From positions 29,384 through 39,401 of the forward strand of contig JAHEXN010000003.1 of NCBI GenBank assembly GCA_023252095.1: DNA of 10,018 bases, in the 5' to 3' direction. The position numbers and the translations under genes were made by a program. The notes beneath the pieces were generated by a model. It was given only the letters and a program-made list of their open reading frames with translations. It ran no database searches and had not been told where the DNA came from. The number at the start of each line of letters is the position of its first letter. The stretch's first letter is position 1. Positions 1 to 6,737 of this stretch are shown here, piece by piece. The DNA comes from Actinomycetes bacterium. GTDB taxonomy: Bacteria; Actinomycetota; Actinomycetes; Propionibacteriales; Nocardioidaceae.

Positions 1-1
1 C

Positions 2-451
2 CTCGACGACGACAGCCCGTGGTCGCACGACCGGTTCATGGCTGGCGTCGGAGCGATCGTGATGGGTCGGTCCACGTTCGACTGGGTCGAGGACCACCGC
101 GCAGCCACGGGGGACGCGTGGTTCTACGACCAGCCGTCGTGGGTCATGACGACGCGGGAGCTCCCGGTGCCTGACGGGGCCGACGTGCGCGCGGCCGCGG
201 GAGACGTCGCCGAGGTGCACCGCGAGCTCGTGGCCGCCGCCGGCGGCGGAGACGTCTGGGTCGTCGGGGGAGGCGGTCTGGCCACCGCCTTGGCGCAGGC
301 CGGGCTGCTCGACGAGGTCGTCGTCTCGATCGCCCCCGTGACGCTGGGGGCGGGCAAGCCGCTGCTCGACGGCCACGTCGAGCTCGAGCTGCGCGACTCC
401 GGCGTCAACGGCGAGTTCCTCTGCGCCCGCTACGCCGTGGTGCGCACCTGA
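2..451 (+). CDS. Dihydrofolate reductase family protein (RibD C-terminal domain), 5' truncated by window edge
   Basis: The reading frame is open from base 2, so the ATG at 38 is probably internal and the true start lies outside. The 149 visible residues match the C-terminal half of RibD_C/DHFR-like proteins: a G-x-x-V-M-G-R-S-T-F strand/helix near visible residues 16-25, a strand reading VMTTRELPVP, a glycine-rich VWVVGGGGLATALAQAG loop that in this fold contacts the NADPH phosphates, and LLDEVVVSIAPVTLGAGKPLL near the end. The family is NAD(P)H-dependent reductases of the DHFR fold. Most stand-alone actinobacterial members have no known substrate, so neither riboflavin synthesis nor folate reduction should be assumed. 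It ends about 45 bp before the next gene, and that gap holds the next gene's promoter. The family call is firm; the function is unknown. Confidence 0.85.
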   Translation, partial: LDDDSPWSHDRFMAGVGAIVMGRSTFDWVEDHRAATGDAWFYDQPSWVMTTRELPVPDGADVRAAAGDVAEVHRELVAAAGGGDVWVVGGGGLATALAQAGLLDEVVVSIAPVTLGAGKPLLDGHVELELRDSGVNGEFLCARYAVVRT

Positions 452-459
452 CGTCACCA

Positions 460-475
460 CGTGACCCCTGTCACA
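460..475. promoter_or_regulatory. CRP/GlxR-like palindrome at the GAF regulator promoter
   Basis: The sequence CGTGA-N6-TCACA matches 9 of 10 defined positions of the CRP-family consensus TGTGA-N6-TCACA. Two extra GTCAC/GTGAC half-sites crowd it (GTCAC at 453-457). It covers the -35 element of the regulator promoter, so a bound protein would more likely block than recruit polymerase. A nearly identical site lies at the aldehyde dehydrogenase promoter (2929-2944). The binder could be a cAMP-receptor-type protein or the GAF regulator itself; the sequence cannot decide. Confidence 0.55.
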
Positions 476-489
476 TGCCGGAGTACCCT
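461..489 (+). promoter_or_regulatory. Leaderless promoter of the GAF regulator
   Basis: A -35-like GTGACC (461-466), a 17-nt spacer and a -10 of TACCCT (484-489, fits TANNNT) are followed by 6 nt and then the ATG at 496. That places transcription start at or next to the A of the start codon, the geometry of actinobacterial leaderless transcripts. This favours ATG 496 over ATG 475, which would lie upstream of the -10. Confidence 0.6.
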
Positions 490-495
490 TCGGGC

Positions 496-1785
496 ATGGG
501 ACGCAGCAACGACCTCGCGGTGCCGCCGGGCGCCGACGCGGAACAGCTCGCCCGGTATCTCTCCCGTGTGCACGACGCGTTCGTGTCCACCGGGCTCGCC
601 GATCCGGCTCTCCGCACGCTCGTCCACGACTCGTGGCAGCGCAGCCTCGCGGGTGGCCTCGACCCCGAGTACTCCCTGGCCTCGATCGTGCTCGACGACG
701 ACCGGCTCGCCGAGATCCGCGCGTCGCATCCGCTGGCGATCGCGATGCCCGTCATCCGCGAGCTGCTCGTCGAGTCCGCCGCGGAGGCGGGGCACATCGT
801 CGCCGTGAGCGACGCGGTCGGCCAGCTGCTGTGGGTCGAGGGCTCCCACGACCTGCGGGCCCGCGCCGAAGGCATGCACTTCCTGCCGGGCGCCGACTGG
901 AGCGAGGCGAGCGCGGGCACCAACGCACCGGGCACGGCCCTGGCGCTGGACAAGCCGGTCCAGATCTTCGGCCCCGAGCACCTCTCGCGCAACGTCACAC
1001 CGTGGTCGTGCTCGGCCGCGCCCATCCACGACCCCGACACGGGTGCGGTGCTCGGTGTGCTCGACCTGACCGGCACGGCCGAGGTCGCCACGGTGCAGAG
1101 CCTGTCGCTCGTGCGCGCCACGGTCGCCGCGGTCGAGGCCGAGCTCCGCATCCAGCGGCTCAGCCCGCCGGCGTCCGGCCCGTCCGTCGCCGGGTCCGGC
1201 TGGACCGTGCCGACCCTGGAGGTGCTGGGTGCCCGCGGTGCCTCGTTCCGGCACGGCACCACGATGTCGCGGCTCGGGTTGCGCCACAGCGAGCTCCTGC
1301 TGCTGCTGACCGAGCGACCCGACGGCTGGCGTGCGGGCGAGCTCGCCGTGGCGCTCAGCGACGACGAGCAGGCCGACGTCACGATCCGGGCGGAGATCTC
1401 GCGGCTGCGCAGCGTCCTCGGACCCGTCGCCCTGGCCTCGCGGCCGTACCGCCTCGACAACACCGTCGCCACCGACGTCGCCACGGTGCGGCGTGAGCTT
1501 GCCGAGGGACGCCTGCGTCAGGCGGTCGCGGCCTACCGCGGGCCGGTCCTGCCCGAGTCGACCGCGCCGGCGGTCATCGAGCTGCGCGACGCCCTGCACC
1601 TGCGCGTGCGCAGCTCGCTGCTGGCCAGTGACGACGCCGACGCGATCCTCACGTTCGCCGACACCGCGCACGGCCGCGACGACTTCGAGATGTGGGAGCA
1701 CGCGCTCGACATCCTGCCGGTCTCGTCACCTCGCTACGCCCAGGTCGAGACCCACGTCGCTCGTCTCGACGACGCCCAGGGCTGA
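496..1785 (+). CDS. AcoR-like GAF-domain transcriptional regulator with SARP-like C-terminal half
   Basis: Predicted 429-residue cytoplasmic regulator. An in-frame ATG at 475 exists but has no ribosome binding site and lies upstream of the -10 box, so 496 is chosen. Residues 1-90 resemble the AcoR N-terminus, including a DSWQRSL motif around 45-51. Residues about 95-225 form a GAF domain (IVAVSDAVGQLLWVEG strand near 100, then GVLDLTG near 188), the likely small-molecule sensor. There is no Walker A or GAFTGA motif, so the sigma-54 AAA+ module of true AcoR is absent. From about residue 255 a winged-helix-like stretch (LGLRHSELLLLL, VTIRAEISRLRSVLG, RPYRL at 316-320) is followed by a helical region (AVAAYRGPVLPESTAP) reminiscent of the BTAD of SARP proteins. 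Similar GAF proteins are found near ExaC-type aldehyde dehydrogenases in actinobacteria. The likely target is the gene at 3004. The domain reading is firm for GAF, moderate for the C-terminus, and the ligand is unknown. Confidence 0.82.
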   Translation: MGRSNDLAVPPGADAEQLARYLSRVHDAFVSTGLADPALRTLVHDSWQRSLAGGLDPEYSLASIVLDDDRLAEIRASHPLAIAMPVIRELLVESAAEAGHIVAVSDAVGQLLWVEGSHDLRARAEGMHFLPGADWSEASAGTNAPGTALALDKPVQIFGPEHLSRNVTPWSCSAAPIHDPDTGAVLGVLDLTGTAEVATVQSLSLVRATVAAVEAELRIQRLSPPASGPSVAGSGWTVPTLEVLGARGASFRHGTTMSRLGLRHSELLLLLTERPDGWRAGELAVALSDDEQADVTIRAEISRLRSVLGPVALASRPYRLDNTVATDVATVRRELAEGRLRQAVAAYRGPVLPESTAPAVIELRDALHLRVRSSLLASDDADAILTFADTAHGRDDFEMWEHALDILPVSSPRYAQVETHVARLDDAQG

Positions 1786-1866
1786 GGCCACCCCCAGATT
1801 TGCGCTCGGATGTGTGGTTTCCGCCGCAGAGTTCTGCACAATTCGGCGCAATTCTGGTGGTGGCGG
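1786..1866. other. Convergent intergenic region, relatively AT-rich
   Basis: These 81 bp separate the convergent stops of the GAF regulator and HxlR. The patch is visibly richer in A/T than its neighbours. It contains a near-perfect direct repeat GC(A/G)CAATTC at 1836-1844 and 1846-1854 (period 10) and a small GCAGA-GT-TCTGC inverted repeat at 1826-1837. An imperfect long stem can be drawn from CCGCC (1821-1825) to GGCGG (1862-1866), but there is no T-tract. It may hold a two-way terminator; I cannot show one. Confidence 0.35.
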
Positions 1867-2349
1867 TCAGGTTGACGCGAACGGGACCGCCGCGGGCCCT
1901 GGGCGGGTGCGGACGTCGCGGAGGCGCTCGATCCGGTGGCCGTCCTCGCAGACGAGGGCGACATGGGCGCGCGCTCCGCACTCACGGTGCTCGACCTCGA
2001 CCGCCGGCCCGTCGGGACCGGAGAGGTGCGTGCCGCCCCAGTCAGCCAGCGCGACCATGACGGGTTGCAGGTCGAAGCCCCGAGGCGTCAGCCGGTACTC
2101 GTGCCGCTCCCGGTCTCCGGGCTCGCGGTAGGCCACGCGCTGCACGATGCCGTGCTCCACGAGCAGGGCGAGCCGGCTGCTCAGCACTGCGCGCGAGAGG
2201 CCGCTGTGGCGCTGCATCAGGTCGAACCGGCGCACGCCGTTGAAGATCTCGCGCAGCACGATGACGGTGCCGGACTCGCCGAGAATCTCCATGGTGCGAC
2301 CGATCGGACAGTTCGCGACCGACCACTCGAGGGCGGGGGGCGTGCTCAT
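1867..2349 (-). CDS. HxlR-family winged-helix transcriptional regulator
   Basis: A 160-residue DNA-binding protein of the HxlR type. Cys14 sits in the N-terminal C-P-I-G motif typical of the family and used as a redox or electrophile sensor in some members. The winged helix runs about 18-110: LREIFNGVRRFDLMQ, then a recognition helix LSRAVLSSRLALLVEHGI (51-68), then a wing ending HEYRLTPRG. The usual G-D/K-W-T motif before the first helix is replaced by G-E-S-G-T, a small departure. The C-terminal tail (111-160) carries Cys124 and Cys134 in a HREC...CEDG arrangement, as in longer actinobacterial HxlR proteins, and could bind metal. ATG 2349 is supported by a TAGGAT -10 box six bases before it. 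It is divergent from the thioesterase gene and shares a 15-bp palindrome with it, so it probably represses that gene and itself. The signal is unknown. Confidence 0.88.
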   Translation of the reverse strand: MSTPPALEWSVANCPIGRTMEILGESGTVIVLREIFNGVRRFDLMQRHSGLSRAVLSSRLALLVEHGIVQRVAYREPGDRERHEYRLTPRGFDLQPVMVALADWGGTHLSGPDGPAVEVEHRECGARAHVALVCEDGHRIERLRDVRTRPGPAAVPFAST

Positions 2350-2355
2350 GGCTCC

Positions 2356-2361
2356 ATCCTA
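2356..2361 (-). promoter_or_regulatory. -10 box of the HxlR gene (leaderless)
   Basis: On the minus strand TAGGAT fits TANNNT and lies exactly 6 nt upstream of the ATG (2349 reading leftwards), implying a leaderless mRNA. The -35 region (about 2379-2384) is not consensus. The spacer between them (2362-2378) is filled by the palindrome at 2363-2377. Confidence 0.5.
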
Positions 2362-2362
2362 C

Positions 2363-2377
2363 GTCTGTTTGACAGAC
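2363..2377. promoter_or_regulatory. Perfect inverted repeat GTCTGT-TTG-ACAGAC, probable HxlR operator
   Basis: Two exact 6-bp arms are separated by 3 bp in the 55-bp gap between divergent HxlR and thioesterase genes. The repeat overlaps the thioesterase TTGACA -35 (2369-2374) and fills the spacer of the HxlR promoter, so a dimer bound here could shut off both directions. Binding by HxlR is inferred from position and symmetry. Confidence 0.6.
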
Positions 2378-2398
2378 CCAGGTGCGAGTCGCGATGCT
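2369..2398 (+). promoter_or_regulatory. Leaderless promoter of the thioesterase gene
   Basis: A consensus -35 TTGACA (2369-2374), an 18-nt spacer and a -10-like GATGCT (2393-2398) are followed by 6 nt and GTG 2405. This fixes the start codon better than any ribosome binding site, as none is visible. Confidence 0.6.
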
Positions 2399-2404
2399 GA
2401 GTTC

Positions 2405-2863
2405 GTGACCCAGACTCAGACGTCCTCCGTCGACCCTGCCGCGATGACCGGCTACGAGCAGCTCATGGCGATGCGCGACGGGCTGGTCCCGCCGGCCCCC
2501 ATCTCCGCCCTCGTCGGCATGGTGGACTTCGACGGCGAGGTGGGTGCGATCCGAGTGGCGCTCGTGCCCGAGGAGCGGCACTACAACCCGCTCGGGACGG
2601 TGCACGGCGGCGTCATCTCGACCCTGCTCGACACCGCGGCGGGGTGCTCGGTGCACTCGACGCTCGCGGCGGGGGAGGGTTACACCTCGCTCGACCTCAC
2701 GGTGAAGTTCCTGCGCGCCATCACGGCCGAGACCGGCCGCATCGAGGCCCACGGCAAGGTCCTGCAGCGTGGTCGGCGCACGGCGCTCGCCGAGGCCCAG
2801 ATCCTCGACGCGCAGGGGCGACTCCTCGCGCACGCCACGTCGTCCTGCCTGATCTTCTCCTAG
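2405..2863 (+). CDS. PaaI-family hotdog-fold acyl-CoA thioesterase
   Basis: A predicted cytosolic thioesterase of 152 residues, the usual size for single-hotdog PaaI/YdiI-type enzymes that hydrolyse acyl-CoA or aryl-CoA. The signature NPLGTVHGGVISTLLDTAAG spans residues 61-80: the HGG (67-69) precedes the long hotdog helix, and Asp76 is the likely catalytic acid. The central strand SLDLTVKFLRAI (95-106) is also typical. The frame stays open far upstream into the HxlR gene, but the GTG at 2405 is preferred because it follows a -35/-10 pair with leaderless spacing and gives the expected length. It is divergent from an HxlR regulator across a shared palindrome, so its expression is probably switched by that protein. 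The substrate cannot be told; phenylacetate genes are not present in the window. Confidence 0.85.
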   Translation: MTQTQTSSVDPAAMTGYEQLMAMRDGLVPPAPISALVGMVDFDGEVGAIRVALVPEERHYNPLGTVHGGVISTLLDTAAGCSVHSTLAAGEGYTSLDLTVKFLRAITAETGRIEAHGKVLQRGRRTALAEAQILDAQGRLLAHATSSCLIFS

Positions 2864-2893
2864 CGGGGGCGGCGGGGGAGGTCTCCCACGTGC

Positions 2894-2926
2894 GGCGCAA
2901 CGTTGGGGCAACCCGGGGGCAACGAG
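2894..2926. repeat. Three tandem 11-bp GGSGCAAC units upstream of the aldehyde dehydrogenase
   Basis: The units are GGCGCAACGTT (2894-2904), GGGGCAACCCG (2905-2915) and GGGGCAACGAG (2916-2926). The core GCAAC recurs at 2897, 2908 and 2919 with an exact 11-bp period, so all copies face the same side of the helix. The array ends 8 bp before a TAGCGT -10 candidate and covers the position where a -35 would be expected. This is the layout of SARP-type activator sites. Whether the GAF regulator binds here is inference. Confidence 0.6.
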
Positions 2927-2928
2927 AG

Positions 2929-2944
2929 TGTGACTAGCGTCACG
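2929..2944. promoter_or_regulatory. CRP/GlxR-like palindrome at the aldehyde dehydrogenase promoter
   Basis: TGTGA-N6-TCACG matches 9 of 10 defined positions of the CRP consensus and mirrors the site at 460-475. It overlaps the TAGCGT -10 candidate (2935-2940), which would suit repression. A tandem run of GTCAC pentamers follows it directly. Confidence 0.55.
2935..2940 (+). promoter_or_regulatory. Candidate -10 box of the aldehyde dehydrogenase operon
   Basis: TAGCGT is the only TANNNT hexamer I find between the GCAAC array and the start at 3004. No -35 consensus stands 17-18 nt upstream, where the GCAAC units lie, which suggests an activator-dependent promoter. The resulting leader would be roughly 55-60 nt, in keeping with the proper Shine-Dalgarno at 2992. 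Confidence 0.4.
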
Positions 2945-2953
2945 TCACGTCAC
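2939..2953. repeat. Triple GTCAC pentamer
   Basis: Three perfect head-to-tail copies of GTCAC; the first is shared with the right arm of the CRP-like palindrome. A further GTGAC stands at 2973-2977 and a doubled GACCCC at 2975-2986. All fall in the predicted 5' leader of the aldehyde dehydrogenase mRNA or at its start. Confidence 0.6.
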
Positions 2954-2991
2954 GCCGCCCGGAAACGGGGCGGTGACCCCGACCCCGAAAT

Positions 2992-2995
2992 GGAG
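2992..2995 (+). promoter_or_regulatory. Shine-Dalgarno deciding the aldehyde dehydrogenase start
   Basis: GGAG lies 8 nt before ATG 3004. An in-frame GTG at 2995 overlaps it and is therefore unlikely to be used. Confidence 0.7.
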
Positions 2996-3003
2996 TGGTC
3001 CGC

Positions 3004-4527
<1,524 letters not shown>

Positions 4528-4543
4528 GCCGACACCTGTGACT

Positions 4544-4578
4544 CCTCGAGGCCCGGCCCCTTCGGTCGGGCCTCGAGG
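4544..4578. terminator. Strong intercistronic hairpin between aldehyde dehydrogenase and DUF779
   Basis: CCTCGAGGCCCG (4544-4555) pairs perfectly with 4567-4578. Three further pairs (one G-U) extend it to 15 bp, closing a 5-nt CCTTC loop. No T-tract follows. It may be a partial terminator, an RNase-stable 3' end that raises aldehyde dehydrogenase mRNA over DUF779, or a processing site. I see no convincing separate promoter after it, so some read-through is expected. Confidence 0.65.
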
Positions 4579-4599
4579 CCTTCTCCACCGCCTGACCCG

Positions 4600-4605
4600 A
4601 AGGAG
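4600..4605 (+). promoter_or_regulatory. Shine-Dalgarno of the DUF779 gene
   Basis: AAGGAG is 5 nt before ATG 4611 but only 2 nt before the in-frame GTG 4608, so the ATG is the likely start. Confidence 0.75.
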
Positions 4606-4610
4606 CCGTG

Positions 4611-5018
4611 ATGACCGTGGACCGCATCGCCATGACCGACAAGGCCGCCGACCTCCTGCGCGAGCTGCGGGCGTCACACGGCAAGCCCCTGATGTTCCAC
4701 CAGTCGGGCGGGTGCTGCGACGGCTCGGCCCCGATGTGCTTCACCCAGGGCTTCTACATCGTGGGCCCCACGGACGTGCACCTCGGTGACCTCGACATCG
4801 GCCCCGACCCCAAGATCGACCCCGCCGGGATCGTGCCGGTGCACATCTCGCGCGAGCAGTTCAACTACTGGTCGCACACCCACATCACGATCGACGTCGT
4901 GCCGGGTCGTGGTGCGGGGTTCTCGATCGAGGGACCCACCGGGAAGCGCTTCATCATCCGGTCCCGCATCTTCACCGAGGAGGAGACCGAGCTGCTGGCG
5001 GGAGAGCCGGCCCGGTAA
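4611..5018 (+). CDS. DUF779 family protein, aldehyde dehydrogenase partner
   Basis: A small soluble protein of 135 residues with no signal peptide or membrane segment. It matches the DUF779 family, whose members usually sit beside ExaC/AldB-type aldehyde dehydrogenases; the biochemical role is not settled. Its most striking part is FHQSGGCCDGSAPMC (29-43), giving Cys35, Cys36 and Cys43 next to His30. A second conserved-looking block, WSHTHITIDVVPGRGAGFSIEG (87-108), carries His89 and His91. The clustered Cys and His suggest metal or thiol chemistry, for example a metal site or protection or maturation of the catalytic cysteine of the dehydrogenase; that is inference. It lies 83 bp downstream of the dehydrogenase, with a strong hairpin between them and its own good ribosome binding site, so it is probably co-transcribed at a lower level. 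The family call is secure, the function is not. Confidence 0.88.
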   Translation: MTVDRIAMTDKAADLLRELRASHGKPLMFHQSGGCCDGSAPMCFTQGFYIVGPTDVHLGDLDIGPDPKIDPAGIVPVHISREQFNYWSHTHITIDVVPGRGAGFSIEGPTGKRFIIRSRIFTEEETELLAGEPAR

Positions 5019-5056
5019 ACCGCTGTTACGCTGCACCGGATCGGGCTCCGCCGTCG

Positions 5057-5062
5057 TACGGT
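5057..5062 (+). promoter_or_regulatory. -10 box of the acyl-CoA synthetase gene (leaderless)
   Basis: TACGGT fits TANNNT and lies exactly 6 nt before ATG 5069. No good -35 is seen (TGCACC at 5032-5037 would need a 19-nt spacer). This indicates the gene has its own promoter and is not simply the third gene of the aldehyde dehydrogenase operon. Confidence 0.5.
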
Positions 5063-5068
5063 CGGGGC

Positions 5069-6688
5069 ATGTCTCGTGGAACAGGTGGCCACCTCGTGGG
5101 CGATGTCGGGTACAAGCTGAAGATCCTGCGTCAGATCGGACTGCTCAAGGTCCAGCCGCCGCACCGCCTGCTCAAGGCCGGGGTCAAGCTCGCGACGTGG
5201 GGTCCCGGTTTTCCGTCCGCAGCTGGCGCAGCCGCCGCACGCTTCCCGAACCAGCTCGCGATCATCGACGACGCCGGTGAGATCACGTGGCAGGAGCTCT
5301 ACGACGAGGTCAACCGCGCCACGGCGGCGCTGGCCACGAAGGGCATCGGTGCGGGCGACTCCGTCGCGCTGCTGTGCCGCAACCACCGCCACATGGTCGT
5401 GGCGATGATCGCCCTGATGCAGCGTGGCGCGAAGGTGCTCCTGCTCAACACGATGGCGAGCGCCAACCAGCTCGGTGAGCTCACACGTCGCGAAGGTGCC
5501 GGCCTGGCGATCGTCGACCAGGAGTTCCTCACGGTCGCCTCCGAGCTCGACCGGGAGCAGATCCTCGTGGCGTGGGAGGACGACGACACCCACGGCCTGC
5601 CGACCCTCGCAAAGCTCGCCGCTGCCGAGTCCTCGAAGCCGCACAAGAAGCCCGAGCGCCCCGGCGGCATCGTGATCTTCACCTCCGGCACGACGGGCTT
5701 GCCCAAGGGCGCCAACCGCAAGGAGCCGGAGAACCTCGACCCGCTCATGACGTTCTTCGGGGCGATCCCGTACACGGGCAACTCGACCGTCGTGCTGGCA
5801 GCGCCGCTGTTCCACTCGTGGGGCCTGCTCAACTTTGGGTTCGGTCTCTCGACGGTCCCGACCTACGTCCTGCGCCGCAAGTTCAAGCCGGAGCAGGTCC
5901 TGGCCGACATCGACCAGTACAAGGCCGACGTCCTGGTCGTCGTGCCGCTCATGATGCAGCGCCTCGTCGACGCCTCCTCCACGGCGGTCGAGAAGAGCGA
6001 CGTCTCGAGCCTCAAGATCACGGCGAGCAGCGGCTCGGCCCTCGCGGGCGACCTGGCGAACCACTTCATGGACCTGTTCACCGACTCGGTCTACAACTTC
6101 TACGGCGCGACCGAGACCGGATGGGTCTCGATCGCCTCCCCGGAGGACCTCCGGGCGGCTCCGGGCACCGCGGGCCGCGTCCCGTGGCGCACGATCGTCA
6201 AGATCCTCGACGCCGACGGCAAGGAGGTCCCGCAGGGGGAGACCGGGGTCATCTACGTCGGCAACGAGATGCAGTTCGGTGGCTACACCGACGGCAACTC
6301 CAAGTCGTTCGCCGACGGGCTGATGCACTCGGGCGACCTCGGCTACTTCGACGAGGCGGGACGTCTCTTCGTGGCGGGCCGCGACGACGACATGATCATC
6401 TCCGGCGGCGAGAACGTGTTCCCGCGTGAGCTCGAGGACGCGCTGATCGAGCACCCGGCGATCACCGACGTCGTCGTGACCGGCATCCCCGACAAAGACT
6501 GGGGCCACTGCCTGGCCGCGTACATCGTCGTCAAGGACGGGGAGTCCCTCGACCTCGACACGGTCGTCGCGTACGCGAAGGAGCGGGTCGCACGGTTCGC
6601 GGTGCCCCGCAAGGTCAAGTTCCTCGACGAGCTGCCGCGCAACCCCACCGGCAAGGTCATGAAGCGCGAGCTGCCCGACTTCGACTGA
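5069..6688 (+). CDS. Acyl-CoA synthetase (AMP-forming, FadD-like)
   Basis: A 539-residue ANL-superfamily enzyme that activates a carboxylic acid through an acyl-AMP to the CoA thioester. The domains are complete: an N-terminal lead of about 45 residues, then the AMP-binding core with P-loop FTSGTTGLPKG (204-214), the adenine-binding YGATETG (345-351), and HSGDLGYFDEAG with Asp423 for the ribose hydroxyls. The hinge and C-terminal domain follow (AGRDDDMIISGGENVFPRELED), ending in NPTGKVMKREL with the catalytic Lys529. Overall it resembles actinobacterial FadD proteins of medium/long-chain type (mycobacterial FadD12-like by length and N-terminus), but chain length cannot be read reliably. It starts 50 bp after DUF779 with a leaderless-type -10. 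It could link to the aldehyde dehydrogenase by activating the acid product; that is only contextual. Confidence 0.9.
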   Translation: MSRGTGGHLVGDVGYKLKILRQIGLLKVQPPHRLLKAGVKLATWGPGFPSAAGAAAARFPNQLAIIDDAGEITWQELYDEVNRATAALATKGIGAGDSVALLCRNHRHMVVAMIALMQRGAKVLLLNTMASANQLGELTRREGAGLAIVDQEFLTVASELDREQILVAWEDDDTHGLPTLAKLAAAESSKPHKKPERPGGIVIFTSGTTGLPKGANRKEPENLDPLMTFFGAIPYTGNSTVVLAAPLFHSWGLLNFGFGLSTVPTYVLRRKFKPEQVLADIDQYKADVLVVVPLMMQRLVDASSTAVEKSDVSSLKITASSGSALAGDLANHFMDLFTDSVYNFYGATETGWVSIASPEDLRAAPGTAGRVPWRTIVKILDADGKEVPQGETGVIYVGNEMQFGGYTDGNSKSFADGLMHSGDLGYFDEAGRLFVAGRDDDMIISGGENVFPRELEDALIEHPAITDVVVTGIPDKDWGHCLAAYIVVKDGESLDLDTVVAYAKERVARFAVPRKVKFLDELPRNPTGKVMKRELPDFD

Positions 6689-6725
6689 GCCGTCGCGGTG
6701 GCGGGCCGGCCCTCGCTCGGTGTGG

Positions 6726-6731
6726 CACGCT
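6726..6731 (+). promoter_or_regulatory. Possible leaderless -10 box of the PemK-like gene
   Basis: CACGCT departs from TANNNT at one position but keeps the 6-nt distance to GTG 6738 seen for four other genes here. There is no -35. Co-transcription from the acyl-CoA synthetase is equally possible. Confidence 0.3.
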
Positions 6732-6737
6732 GAGGTC

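Noticed and set aside
475..495. ATG 475 as start of the GAF regulator
   Set aside because: No ribosome binding site; it lies upstream of the TACCCT -10 box, whose spacing points to ATG 496.
454..1701. Minus-strand ORF (415 codons) opposite the GAF regulator
   Set aside because: It overlaps a gene with recognisable GAF sequence; the antisense product is low-complexity and has no family features or start signals.
2147..2404. Upstream extension of the thioesterase frame
   Set aside because: It would overlap the HxlR gene and its promoter and adds about 86 residues foreign to the family; GTG 2405 gives the normal length.
6703..6712. GGGCCGGCCC palindrome after the acyl-CoA synthetase as a terminator
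   Set aside because: It is self-complementary with no loop and no T-tract; such GC palindromes arise by chance in this base composition.
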